In this document: positions 19,802-28,860 of the stretch, one piece after another | Position numbering within the stretch: the first letter of the stretch is position 1 | Layout of the letters: every line of letters begins with the position of its first letter | Source of the DNA: Croceicoccus gelatinilyticus | GTDB lineage: Bacteria; Pseudomonadota; Alphaproteobacteria; Sphingomonadales; Sphingomonadaceae | Assembly: GCF_018398395.1 (NCBI RefSeq) | Contig: NZ_JAHCBF010000002.1 | Span: 248,001-312,000 of the forward strand | Length of the DNA: 64,000 nt | Direction of reading: 5' to 3' | Notes under the pieces: model-generated | What the model was told of the DNA's origin: nothing | Databases searched by the model: none | Seen by the model: only the letters and a program-made list of their open reading frames with translations | Made by a program: the position numbers and the translations under genes

Positions 19802-20481
19802 AGCCTGTCCTCACCATCCGCCCCGCACCCGGCGATGCCCGGACGGTGGCGCTGGCGAGGGAAATGGGCCTCGAGGTTGCAAGCCACCCGCTTTTCGCGG
19901 TCGAGCCCGTGGCATGGGACTGCCCCGATGCAGGCATGTTCGACGCGATCCTGATCGGCAGCGCCAATGTCCTGCGCCACGGCGGCGATTGCATCGGCAA
20001 ACTGACCGCGCTCCCCGCATGGTGCGTCGGCGAAGCTACTGCCAATGCCGCGCGCAAGGCGGGTTTCACGGTCGCGGGCACCGGCACGGGCGGCTTGCAG
20101 TCGGTGGTCCCAATGGCCGAGGCGGCAGGGCACCGCCGCCTGCTGCGCGTGAGCGGGGAGGCGCATGTCCCGCTTGACCTGCCCGACGGGATGATCGCCG
20201 ACACCCGCACCGCATATCGCGTCGCGGCCTACCCCATCCCGCCCGAACTGGCGGACAAGCTGCGCGAACCTTGCGTCGTCCTGCTTCATTCGGGTGAGGC
20301 TGCGGCCCATTTCGCGGCCGAAGTCGACCGGCTGGGCATCGCGCGCAGCACTATCGCGCTCGCCTGTCTTGCGCCGCGCATCGCGGACAGCGCGGGTTCA
20401 GGGTGGATGTGTCTATCCACCGCGCCGTTCACCGACGATGGGGCACTGCTGGCCTTGGCCAAGCAAATGTGCCAAGCCTGA
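19798..20481 (+). CDS. hemD: Uroporphyrinogen-III synthase
   Basis: A 227-residue HemD that cyclises hydroxymethylbilane to uroporphyrinogen III. This family is very divergent; identification rests on position after hemC and on weak motifs: LTIRPAPGDARTVALAR at the start, ILIGSANVLRHGG, CVGEATANAARKAGF and VLLHSGEAAAHFA. The start is a TTG at 19798 overlapping the hemC stop, giving an N-terminus that begins directly with the first beta strand. Somewhat shorter than many HemD proteins (about 240-270). Confidence 0.88.
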   Translation: MKPVLTIRPAPGDARTVALAREMGLEVASHPLFAVEPVAWDCPDAGMFDAILIGSANVLRHGGDCIGKLTALPAWCVGEATANAARKAGFTVAGTGTGGLQSVVPMAEAAGHRRLLRVSGEAHVPLDLPDGMIADTRTAYRVAAYPIPPELADKLREPCVVLLHSGEAAAHFAAEVDRLGIARSTIALACLAPRIADSAGSGWMCLSTAPFTDDGALLALAKQMCQA

Positions 20482-20506
20482 AGCTGAAAAACTAACCAGA
20501 GATGTA

Positions 20507-21427
20507 ATGGAAGCGACAACCCCCAACGCGACCTCGGATTCGGATCGTACCGGCAGCACCAAACGCATGCGCTCGATGGCGACTGCCGTCCTCGTCGCGT
20601 TCAGCGTCGGCTGCGCGCTCGCCTTCTATTTGGCGTGGAGTTACGGCTTCACGTCTTCTGAAGAGGCACCCGCCGAAAGCGTGCAGACAGCCGCCGCGCT
20701 TCCCGGCGATGCCGAAATGGCCGCCGCGGTGCCCACCACCATCCCGACGACCGCGAACGAGACAACGATGGGCATGCGCCTCGAAGATCTCGAACGCCGG
20801 TTGAACCGGCTGGACCTGCAGGCAGAGGCCGCATCGGGCCACGCCGCCCGCGCCGAAGGGCTGCTCGTCGCTTTCGCCGCCCGCCGCCTGATCGAACGCG
20901 GCGCGCCTCTCGGCTATCTCGAAAACCAGCTGCAGCTGCGCTTCGGCAATGCCCAGCCGAACGCGGTTCGCACGATCATCAACGGTTCGCGCAATCCGGT
21001 CACGCTCGACGCCCTGCGGCTGGAGCTTGAGGAAATCGCCAACGAAGCGGTGAACGAGCCGGACAATGCCACCGGCTGGGAACGCGTGAAGGCCGAAGCC
21101 TCGCGCCTCTTCGTGCTGCGCAAGTCGAGCGCGCCTTCGCCGCAGCCGGAACTGCGCGTCGACCGTGCCCGCACCCTGCTCGACGATGGCCGCGTCGAAG
21201 CCGCCGCCGCGCTGGTCGAACGCCTGCCCAATCGCGAACGCGTGGAACCATGGCTGGCCGAGGCCCGCCGCTATACAGCGATGCACGATGCGCTTGACCT
21301 GATCGAAACCGCGGCCCTTCTTGAACCGCGCCAGCTTATCGACGGCGAAGGACAGCCAGTGCGCCAGGGCAGCCCTGCTGCACCCTCGCCGACGCCTTCG
21401 CCCGAACAGACGGCTGCTGCCGAATAA
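20507..21427 (+). CDS. Alphaproteobacterial Mic60/mitofilin-like membrane protein
   Basis: A 306-residue protein: cytoplasmic Thr/Ser-rich start, one transmembrane helix (about 24-46), an acidic linker, a coiled-coil segment (about 88-115, MGMRLEDLERRLNRLDLQAE) and a C-terminal helical region with LLDDGRVEAAAALVERLPNRERVEPWLAEA (quoted in part: VEAAAALVERLPN, VEPWLAEARR) that resembles the mitofilin domain. Alphaproteobacterial Mic60 genes are known to sit next to hemD, as this one does, 25 bp after it. Mic60 shapes intracytoplasmic or cristae-like membranes. Assignment is by architecture and context; the domain match needs a profile search. The stop abuts the convergent hydroxylase stop. Confidence 0.68.
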   Translation: MEATTPNATSDSDRTGSTKRMRSMATAVLVAFSVGCALAFYLAWSYGFTSSEEAPAESVQTAAALPGDAEMAAAVPTTIPTTANETTMGMRLEDLERRLNRLDLQAEAASGHAARAEGLLVAFAARRLIERGAPLGYLENQLQLRFGNAQPNAVRTIINGSRNPVTLDALRLELEEIANEAVNEPDNATGWERVKAEASRLFVLRKSSAPSPQPELRVDRARTLLDDGRVEAAAALVERLPNRERVEPWLAEARRYTAMHDALDLIETAALLEPRQLIDGEGQPVRQGSPAAPSPTPSPEQTAAAE

Positions 21428-22657
21428 TCAGTCCTGAAGCAGGGCGGGAAGCGCGCCGGATACGCCGCGCGCTTCGTCCATGAAGAACGTCTTCAGCGGC
21501 GCGAACTTCTCGATCGCGCTCATCCCTGCGCGGCGCACCATGCTGGCGGTCTTGCCCGGAACGCCGAAGATCCACGTCAGCCCGTCGGTCGCCAGCGCCA
21601 CGCTGAAATCGTCGAGCGCGCGCCAGTCCTGATACCGCTTCAACAGCTGCGCATCGCCCGGCTCCAGCCCCAGCCGCATGCCATCGCCCAGCACTTCGGC
21701 CAGCGCCGCGGCATCGCGCAGGCCAAGGTTCAGCCCCTGCCCCGCGATCGGGTGAATGCCGTGCGCCGCATCGCCGACGAGCGCCAGCCGGTCCGCGATG
21801 ATCGTCGGCGCGTGATGGAAGCCCAGCGGGAAGGACGTGCGCTGACCGTCGAGCGCGATTTCGCCCAGCACGCCGCCCATGCGCTTCTGCGCTTCGGCCA
21901 CGAAAGCCCGTTCGCCCAGCTTCAGCCAGGCATCGGCGTCCTTTTCGGCGACGGTCCAGACCAGTGCGGTGCGGTGGCGGCCCTGATCGTCGTCGAGCAT
22001 CGGCAGAAGGGCGAAAGGCCCTGCCGGATAGAAGATTTCCCATGCGACATTACCGTGCGGCTTTTCATGGGTCAGCCCGCAGATCAGCGCGCGGTGGCGA
22101 TAGTCCCACTTGGCGACCGTCAGCCCTGCCTCTTCGCGCGTCGGCGAACGGCGGCCTTCGGCGGCGACCAGCAGGCTGCCTTCGAAGCGGGCACCGTCCT
22201 CGCGGATGGCGGCCACGCCGAATTCGTCGCGTTCGCGCGCGACGATGCGGCTCTTGGGGTGGAAAGCGATTTCAGGCCGTTCCTTCGCGGCTTCGAACAG
22301 CGCGATGCGAAGCTGGCGATTGGCGAACATGCGGCCCAGCGAGCCTTCGCCCGGTTCGGGGCGGAAGTGCAGTTCGCCCGGCTTCAACTGGTCCGACACC
22401 GCGATCGCGTCGATCGGGCAGCCGTATTTCTCCAGCCGGTCGGCGATGCCGATGTTGGTGAACAAGTTCCAGCTCGCGGTAGAAATGGCAGAGGCGCGAC
22501 CGTCGAAACCCGCGGCCATCTGCGCCTCGGGATCGGCGGCGTCGAGGACGTGGCTGGTAATGCCCAGTTCCGCCAGCGCGAGCGCGAGGCTCATCCCCAC
22601 GAGCCCGCCGCCAAGGATCACCACGTCGCGCCGTTCAAACTCGATCTCGCCGCTCAC
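21428..22657 (-). CDS. UbiH/UbiF/COQ6 family FAD monooxygenase
   Basis: A 409-residue flavin hydroxylase. Seen: N-terminal FAD-binding GGGLVGMSLALALAELG, the second FAD motif GDAAHGIHPIAGQGLNLG and an intermediate region with GRRSPTREEAGL. These features fit hydroxylases of the ubiquinone ring. Which ring position it hydroxylates cannot be told from sequence alone, as alphaproteobacterial enzymes vary in regiospecificity (UbiH, UbiF, UbiL types). The gene stands alone, divergent from dsbD over 146 bp and convergent with the mic60-like gene without any gap. Confidence 0.9.
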   Translation of the reverse strand: MSGEIEFERRDVVILGGGLVGMSLALALAELGITSHVLDAADPEAQMAAGFDGRASAISTASWNLFTNIGIADRLEKYGCPIDAIAVSDQLKPGELHFRPEPGEGSLGRMFANRQLRIALFEAAKERPEIAFHPKSRIVARERDEFGVAAIREDGARFEGSLLVAAEGRRSPTREEAGLTVAKWDYRHRALICGLTHEKPHGNVAWEIFYPAGPFALLPMLDDDQGRHRTALVWTVAEKDADAWLKLGERAFVAEAQKRMGGVLGEIALDGQRTSFPLGFHHAPTIIADRLALVGDAAHGIHPIAGQGLNLGLRDAAALAEVLGDGMRLGLEPGDAQLLKRYQDWRALDDFSVALATDGLTWIFGVPGKTASMVRRAGMSAIEKFAPLKTFFMDEARGVSGALPALLQD

Positions 22658-22803
22658 CCGATAATCTCCGCCTGTTTGCCGTTAAGGCCCTGATCGCGCT
22701 CTTCTGGACAGCATGGACTGCCGCCCTTAAACGCTTCACGCACCAGATGGCGGTGCGGCGCCTGCCATGCAAGCCCCGCCTGCCCGCAAGCGAACCGGAC
22801 ACG

Positions 22804-24852
22804 ATGCCCCGCGCCTTCAATCCCGCATTTCCGCACAGCCGCACTATCGCCGCCTTTCTGCTGGCGATCCTTGCGGCAATCGCTGCACTTCCGGCGCTGG
22901 CCAACAATATCGAGACTCGGCTTGTCGTCGAGGGTCCGGTCGCGCCGGGCAAGACGGTAACGCTCGCCATCGCGCAGGAACCGAAGCCCACGTGGCACGG
23001 ATACTGGCTCAATCCGGGCGATGCCGGTTTCGGTATGGACACGACATGGACGCTGCCTGACGGCTGGTCGGCGGGCGAACCGGAGTATCCCGTCCCCGAA
23101 CCGCTCGTCATCGGCACGTTGATGAACCACGTCTATGAAGGGCCTTATGCCATCCTCGTGCCGCTGACGGTGGCAGCCGATGCGAAGGCGGGCGAGACGG
23201 TTGAGATCGGGCTGGAAGCCAACTGGCTGGCTTGCACGGACGAGATCTGCGTTCCCGAAAGAGGCACTTTCACAGCGCAAGTGGCGATAGCCGAGGCAGA
23301 CAGCGAGCCGCCGCACGATGCCCAGTTCGACGAATGGCGCGCGCATCTTCCCGCGCCCTTGGCCGAGAAAGGCCGCTATGCCGTCGATGGTGAAACGCTG
23401 CGCATCGCGGTTCCGGTGGCGCCGGGCGCGGACGTCACTTCGCCGCACCTGTTTCCCGCTGCCGACGGCTTCGCCGAATTTGTCGCGCCGCAAAGCTTTT
23501 CGCGTAACGGCAACTGGCTGATTGTCGAAACTGTCGCCGACGACGACGCAGCCGCGGGCGAGCCTTACGAGGCCGTCCTGCGCCTTGGCGACGGCACCGG
23601 CCTTGCGGTCACGCTGGAATCTGGCGACGTGCCTGCTGCGGGCGAGCCGATCGCGGGCCTTACCGCATCGAGCGGCGCGCTGCCGGGGCTCGCTTGGTTA
23701 CTGCTGCTGGCATTTGCGGGCGGCGTGATCCTCAACGTCATGCCCTGCGTCTTCCCGATCCTAAGCCTCAAGGCGATCTCGCTGGCCAAGGCGAACGAAC
23801 AAGGCGCGCACAAAGACGCGCTGGCCTATACCGCAGGCGTCATGGTCGCGGTCCTGCTGCTGGGCGCGGTTCTACTGGGCCTGCGCGCAGCGGGCGAGGA
23901 AGTGGGCTGGGCCTTCCAGTTGCAGGAACCCGCGACAATTGTCCTGCTGCTCATCCTTGCCAGCGCGATCACTGCCAACCTTGCTGGCCTGTTCGAAATG
24001 ATGCTGCCCGTCGGCCGCTCCAGCCACGGCAGCGGCGCTTTCCTGACGGGGCTTCTGGCCGCCTTCGTCGCAACCCCGTGCACCGGCCCGTTCATGGCCG
24101 CCGCAATGGGTGCAGCGCTGCTGCTGCCCGTGACCGATGCCATGCTGTTGTTCGCAGCGCTCGGCCTTGGCCTTGCCTTCCCGTTCCTGCTGATCGGCTT
24201 CGTGCCGCCCATCCGGCGCCTGCTGCCCAAGCCCGGTGCATGGATGAACACCTTCCGCCGCGTGATGGCCGTGCCGATGGGGCTGACCGCGCTGGCGCTC
24301 GTCTGGCTGACGTGGCGCATCGGCGGGGTCACGCTGCTCGCGCTCGGCCTTGTTGCGACCGCGCTGGTCCTGATGCTGCTCTTCGAAACAGGGCGCAGGC
24401 AGAAGCTGGGTCTCTATGCCAAGGGTGCAGTCCTTGCCGCATTCGCGCTGGCACTGGTCGCCACCGCCATTGCCGCGTCGATGAAAACCGACGCGCCGGT
24501 GGTCGAGGATGAGCTTGGCGCGACCAACTATAGCGAAGCCGCGCTGGCCGAGGCGCGCGCCAGCGGCAAGCCGGTCTTCGCCTATTTCACCGCCGACTGG
24601 TGCGTAACCTGCAAGGTGAACGAGGCGACCGCGATCAACCGCGAGGACACCAAACTGGCCTTCGAAAAGGCCGGTGTCGTCGTCATCCGCGGCGACTGGA
24701 CGCGGCGCGATGCGACGATCACGCGCTATCTGGAAAGCCAGGGCGCGGCCGGCGTGCCGCTCTATGTCTGGTACGCACCAGGTAAGGACGGCGAAGTCCT
24801 GCCCCAGATCCTGACCGTCGACACTCTCACCGCGCTGGCGACTGGCGACTAG
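22804..24852 (+). CDS. dsbD: Thiol:disulfide interchange protein, DsbD/ScsB family
   Basis: A 682-residue protein with a signal peptide, an N-terminal periplasmic immunoglobulin-like domain containing a CTDEIC pair (about residue 150), a central eight-helix transmembrane domain with Cys in MPCVFP and TPCTGPF, and a C-terminal thioredoxin domain with DWCVTCK. This three-part layout relays electrons from cytoplasmic thioredoxin to periplasmic thiol proteins. The long N-terminal domain is ScsB-like rather than E. coli DsbD-like. ATG 22804 is chosen because it begins the signal sequence. Confidence 0.93.
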   Translation: MPRAFNPAFPHSRTIAAFLLAILAAIAALPALANNIETRLVVEGPVAPGKTVTLAIAQEPKPTWHGYWLNPGDAGFGMDTTWTLPDGWSAGEPEYPVPEPLVIGTLMNHVYEGPYAILVPLTVAADAKAGETVEIGLEANWLACTDEICVPERGTFTAQVAIAEADSEPPHDAQFDEWRAHLPAPLAEKGRYAVDGETLRIAVPVAPGADVTSPHLFPAADGFAEFVAPQSFSRNGNWLIVETVADDDAAAGEPYEAVLRLGDGTGLAVTLESGDVPAAGEPIAGLTASSGALPGLAWLLLLAFAGGVILNVMPCVFPILSLKAISLAKANEQGAHKDALAYTAGVMVAVLLLGAVLLGLRAAGEEVGWAFQLQEPATIVLLLILASAITANLAGLFEMMLPVGRSSHGSGAFLTGLLAAFVATPCTGPFMAAAMGAALLLPVTDAMLLFAALGLGLAFPFLLIGFVPPIRRLLPKPGAWMNTFRRVMAVPMGLTALALVWLTWRIGGVTLLALGLVATALVLMLLFETGRRQKLGLYAKGAVLAAFALALVATAIAASMKTDAPVVEDELGATNYSEAALAEARASGKPVFAYFTADWCVTCKVNEATAINREDTKLAFEKAGVVVIRGDWTRRDATITRYLESQGAAGVPLYVWYAPGKDGEVLPQILTVDTLTALATGD

Positions 24853-24881
24853 GTGCGAGACTATCATTTGTCATAATGATG

Positions 24882-24906
24882 GGAACCCGATCACGCCCTC
24901 GCGGTT
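24882..24906 (+). promoter_or_regulatory. Possible EcfG-type (general stress) promoter
   Basis: GGAAC (24882-24886), a 16-nt spacer and GGTT (24903-24906) match the alphaproteobacterial EcfG consensus GGAAC-N16/17-CGTT with one mismatch. It lies about 85 bp before a single-domain response regulator gene. Confidence 0.35.
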
Positions 24907-24990
24907 TTCGATAGTGAATGGGCGATCGATGTCGGTCGTATGTAGATATTAACCAAGTGGCTCTAGGATCGGACTGACTGGGTCACAGGG

Positions 24991-25407
24991 ATGCAAAGAC
25001 GCATGGCAGACTGGGGCTACGAGAAAACGGACTTTGAGGCGGCGGGAGCTACTCCCATCGTGCTGCTTGTCGAGGATGAGATGATCATCGCTTTCGACAT
25101 GGCAGACCAGCTCGCCTGCAGCGGTTTCACCGTTGACGGTCCCTATCCCAGCAATGCCAAGGCACTCGCCGCTCTCAATGGCGACAAGCCGAATGTCGCT
25201 ATCCTCGACGTGCAGCTTACCGATGGTGACGTCTATCCCGTCGCCGACAAACTTCGCGATCTGGGCGTTCCGATCGTATTCCACTCGGGCCACGCCGATC
25301 CGCAGGAACTGCGCCGCGATTATCCCGAAGCCATCGTCTGCACCAAGCCCTGCCCCAATGGCCAGCTTGAAGACGCGATCCGGCAGGTTCTCCAGGCGCA
25401 CGCCTGA
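24991..25407 (+). CDS. Single-domain (receiver-only) response regulator
   Basis: A 138-residue protein consisting almost entirely of one receiver domain: acidic pair in LLVEDEM, phospho-acceptor Asp in AILDVQLTDG, Ser in FHSGHAD at the Thr/Ser position and Lys in CTKPCP. No output domain, so it probably acts by protein contact or as a phosphate sink, as shown for other alphaproteobacterial single-domain regulators. No kinase gene is adjacent. An alternative Met start lies at 25003. Confidence 0.88.
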   Translation: MQRRMADWGYEKTDFEAAGATPIVLLVEDEMIIAFDMADQLACSGFTVDGPYPSNAKALAALNGDKPNVAILDVQLTDGDVYPVADKLRDLGVPIVFHSGHADPQELRRDYPEAIVCTKPCPNGQLEDAIRQVLQAHA

Positions 25408-25525
25408 TCGGTGGGACTGCTGTCCCCCGCCCCATTTCCCGACCATTGCCATGAGCCTGTGCTGCCCCTAATCCCTTGGGGCAATGGCGCACCGCTTCGT
25501 GCGCGCAGGGGAACACGGGCGCGCG

Positions 25526-25957
25526 ATGGCCTTGATCACGATTTTGAACGGACCGAACCTCAACCTGCTCGGCAAGCGCGAGCCGGAGATCTACGGCCAC
25601 GCCACGCTCGACGACGTGAAGACGCTCTGCGCCGCAAGGTGCGAGGCCCTGGGCCACGAAATGCGCTTCCTGCAATCGAACGCAGAGCATGAGCTGATCG
25701 ACTGGATCCACGAAGCGCGAAACGAGGCGGCGGCCATCGTCATCAATCCCGCGGCCTTCACCCATACCTCGGTCGCGCTGCGCGATGCGCTTTCGGCTTT
25801 CGAAGGCCCGATTGCGGAGATCCACATCTCGAACGTCCACGCGCGCGAGGAATTTCGCCATCACAGCTATATCTCCGCCATTGCCGACACCGTGATCTGC
25901 GGGGCAGGCATCGCGGGCTACGGCTTTGCGATAGAGGCTGTCGCCGCGAAGATCTGA
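25526..25957 (+). CDS. aroQ: Type II 3-dehydroquinate dehydratase
   Basis: A 143-residue type II dehydroquinase of the shikimate pathway. Seen: [19 protein letters not shown] with the catalytic Tyr, [35 protein letters not shown] and [11 protein letters not shown]. All active-site residues of the family are present. ATG 25526 gives the standard N-terminus; an upstream ATG at 25484 adds 14 residues without similarity. It appears monocistronic; accB/accC, which follow aroQ in many bacteria, are not here. Confidence 0.96.
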   Translation: MALITILNGPNLNLLGKREPEIYGHATLDDVKTLCAARCEALGHEMRFLQSNAEHELIDWIHEARNEAAAIVINPAAFTHTSVALRDALSAFEGPIAEIHISNVHAREEFRHHSYISAIADTVICGAGIAGYGFAIEAVAAKI

Positions 25958-26007
25958 ACCGCCGCGAACCTTCTGTCGCGCGTGGTTTTCGCACCATCGC
26001 AGCAGGC

Positions 26008-26032
26008 GGAACCAAACGATTGCAGAACCGTC
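26008..26032 (+). promoter_or_regulatory. Possible EcfG-type (general stress) promoter of the SDR gene
   Basis: GGAAC (26008-26012), a 16-nt spacer and CGTC (26029-26032) match GGAAC-N16-CGTT except for the last base. It sits about 60 bp before the SDR start, a suitable distance. Confidence 0.4.
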
Positions 26033-26093
26033 GATCGGTCAAAGGGGCAGCGCAACCGACGCGCCTCAAGACACTCGAAAAACAGGATTTATC

Positions 26094-26855
26094 ATGCAAC
26101 GTTTTCAGGACAAGACCGTCATCGTCACGGGCGCCGGTTCAGGCATCGGCAAGGCCACGGCCAAGCGCTTTATCGACGAAGGCGCGACGGTCGCCATGTT
26201 CGGCTACAGCGACAAGGTTGAAAAGGCCGCCAAGGACTTCCCCGAAGGCAAGGCGATCCCCGTTCGCGTCGATGTACGGAATTCGGAAAACGTGAAGGCC
26301 GCAGTCGACATGATCGCGGAAAAGACCGGCCGCATCGACGTTCTGTGCAACAATGCCGGGGTCGCGGTGATGGGCGAACCGCAGGAACACTCCGACGAAG
26401 ACTGGCACAAGGTGCTCGACACCAATGTCGACGGGATGTTCTTCTGCTCGCGCGCGGCAATCCCGCATCTGGAAAAGACCAAGGGCAGCATCGTCAACAC
26501 CAGTTCGGTGTCCGGCATCGGCGGCGACTGGGGAATGGTTGCCTACAACACCTCCAAGGGCGGCGTTTCGAACATGACCCGCGCCCTTGCGCTCGACCTT
26601 GGCAAGAAGGGCATTCGCGTCAACGCGGTCGCCCCCTCGCTGACCGACACGAGCCTTGCCGAGGGCATCATGGAAAACAAGGACAAGCTGGCAAAGTTTG
26701 AAGAGCGCATGCCGCTCGACCCGCCCGAACAGCCCGAGGATATCGCGGCAGTCATCACTTTCCTGGCCAGCGACGATGCACGGATGGTGACAGGCGCGGT
26801 CCTGCCCGTCGACGGCGGCGTGACCGCCTCGAACGGCCAGCCGCCCATCGGTTGA
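26094..26855 (+). CDS. Short-chain dehydrogenase/reductase (classical SDR)
   Basis: A 253-residue classical SDR: cofactor motif TGAGSGIGKATA, NNAGVAV, catalytic Ser in NTSSVSG and YxxxK as YNTSKGG, and the C-terminal GAVLPVDGGVTASNG. The residue after the second strand (Tyr-Ser in FGYSDK) does not settle the NAD versus NADP choice. Substrate cannot be deduced. It is flanked by a candidate EcfG promoter and a good terminator, so it is probably transcribed alone, possibly under stress control. Confidence 0.9.
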   Translation: MQRFQDKTVIVTGAGSGIGKATAKRFIDEGATVAMFGYSDKVEKAAKDFPEGKAIPVRVDVRNSENVKAAVDMIAEKTGRIDVLCNNAGVAVMGEPQEHSDEDWHKVLDTNVDGMFFCSRAAIPHLEKTKGSIVNTSSVSGIGGDWGMVAYNTSKGGVSNMTRALALDLGKKGIRVNAVAPSLTDTSLAEGIMENKDKLAKFEERMPLDPPEQPEDIAAVITFLASDDARMVTGAVLPVDGGVTASNGQPPIG

Positions 26856-26878
26856 TCCAAACCACCACTTGAAGACAG

Positions 26879-26905
26879 CGCCCGCGAGGATTTCGCGGGC
26901 GTTTT
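26879..26905 (+). terminator. Rho-independent terminator of the SDR gene
   Basis: A 9-bp GC-rich perfect stem (26879-26887 with 26893-26901), a 5-nt loop and TTTT directly after, 24 bp past the SDR stop. Confidence 0.85.
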
Positions 26906-27010
26906 CGTATGCACCGCACAGGGATAGGTCCGATCCGGTCCCACCTCGACTAACCGGCTGCGCCCACCTGCTCCTAGAATGACTTTCGACGAGGCAGGGG
27001 ACCGACAGGA

Positions 27011-28860
27011 ATGGGCGCACCGCGCGGCTTGGCAATCATCATCATCGCTCTGGCACTGGCCGGATCTCCACCCGCGCTGGGTCAGACAATCACGCGTGCG
27101 ATTCCGCTTGAAGAAATCGGCTTTGGCGACGGCGTGGAATTTTCCGGCCGGGACGGAAAGCGCGCACTGCACTTCCCGATCGGCGATCCCGCCGATGTCG
27201 AAAGCGTGGTCCTCACCCTTCCGTTCGAGACAAACACCGCGCTTCCCGCCGACCGGCAGGTAACGCTGCGCGTTTCAGGCCGCGCGATTGCGACGCGGCG
27301 GTTTGCCGACAGGGAAACGGGTGTCTGGCGGGTGCCGGTGCCGCGTTCTCTGTTGCGCGACCACTATCTTGTCGCCGATCTCGAATATTCAGGATCGCGT
27401 ATCGACGCACAGTGCGTGGACAGCCGCATCGGGGGTGACTGGCTCCATTTCGGAGGGAGAGCCGAAGCACAGATCGTCTATCACCCGTCCGCAATTGCCA
27501 GCCCAGCCCGCGCCTTGGGTCATGCGCCGGGGCCACTTGTCATCGAACTGCCCAAGCAGGCTAGCGAAGCGCAAGTCGCGGGTGCCATCCTCTTGTCCGC
27601 TACGCGGCCGGCACGCTTCGGCACCGCTGCCGCAGTCGGTGCCTGGCGCGAAACGCGGGTGATCTTCGATGGCAATGCGGTTGAGCCGCTGAAGGTAGTC
27701 GAAGCCGCCCGGCCCGCATTCGTTGTCGGCGATCCACTTGCCGCACCGCGGCTCTTCGCAAACGTGGCCGACTATCGGGGCGGCGCACTGCCCACGGTCG
27801 CCGCCGCGCTTGGCAAAGCGGGCGCCGGCAATCGCGCTGCCATCGCCCTTGGCAGTCTCGATGCGGACCTTACCCCGCGCCTGGTATCCGACCGAGGGGG
27901 TGGACCGTCCCCCTCCCCGCTGCCCGCGTCCCCTCGGGTCGGGCGCTCTCCGGGCTCGTTGCCGATCTCGCGCTCGCCGACGATGGGGGAGAAGCCCCTG
28001 CCATCGTCACGGTCGCGCTGAACGGTCTCCTGCTCGCAAGCCGGCCAGCGATGCCCGGAGAGCGCAGCCGTCTGGCGGTCGCCATCCCCGACGGACTGGC
28101 GACGACCGACAATCGCATCGACGTCAGCGTCCTGCGGCAGGAACGCGGCGGGGACTGCGACACATTGCCGATCCGGCAGGAAGCGCGTCTGCTGGGATCA
28201 AGCCACGCGGTTCTGGCCAAGGCGAGCGAAGTTGCCGATTTCCACGACTTGCCCGCCGCATTTGCGGGCGGGGTCACGCTGGTGCTGCCCTCTCGGCCAG
28301 ACACCGCAAAAGTCGCCTCGGTCGCCGGACTTCTGGGCGGCATGCTTTCGGCGACAACGCCGCTTGCGGTGCAGTTCGGTGGTGCGATGCCGGAAGGCGC
28401 CATGGTCTGGCTGTCGGATTTCGCACCGCCCGGCACGCTTCCGCGTCTGAACCCCGCATCGAAAACGCGGATCAAGGGCGTCGACGGAACCCCGATGGTC
28501 TCCGCGGAAACGCTGGCCGATGCCTCTGTCGTGCAACTGCTTTCGCAAGGGGGTCGCCCGATCCTCTGGATCCGCCCCGGACGTGACTTTGCAAGACTGG
28601 CAGGAATGCCCTCCTCCGCACGGCTCGGGTACGGAGACATCGCGCTCTACGACGGATCGGGCCGCCTGTTCGCCATGCATTCCGAGCGGGAGAAGCTGGT
28701 CGACATAGAAACCGAAGGCGACGTCGACCTTGCCGACTGGATGCGCGAACACCGCATCTGGCTGGTGCTGGGCGCATGGCTGTTGGTTTCCGCGCTATTC
28801 GCGTGGCTGCTGCGCCAGACTTACCTTTCACGCGATCGCGGGGGTGACGGCGATGGGTGA
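27011..28860 (+). CDS. BcsB-like periplasmic polysaccharide synthase partner, apparent frameshift
   Basis: Two reading frames together encode one protein of about 616 residues: frame A from ATG 27011 to about 27895, and frame B from about 27901 to the stop at 28860. One extra G in the G5 run at 27896-27900 would join them seamlessly, giving SDRGGWTVPLPAAR. The joined protein has a signal peptide (residues 1-24), long beta-rich periplasmic modules and a single C-terminal transmembrane helix (WLVLGAWLLVSALFAWLL), the architecture of BcsB, the co-polymerase partner of cellulose synthase. Similarity is weak, so only BcsB-like is claimed. The stop overlaps the next gene start by 8 nt. The shift may be a real mutation, a slippage site or a sequencing error. 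Confidence 0.72.

Noticed and set aside
27890-27905. Programmed -1 ribosomal frameshifting in the BcsB-like gene
   Set aside because: The zero-frame codons CGA GGG GGT do not form a standard X-XXY-YYZ slippery heptamer and no downstream pseudoknot is evident; a one-base indel is simpler.
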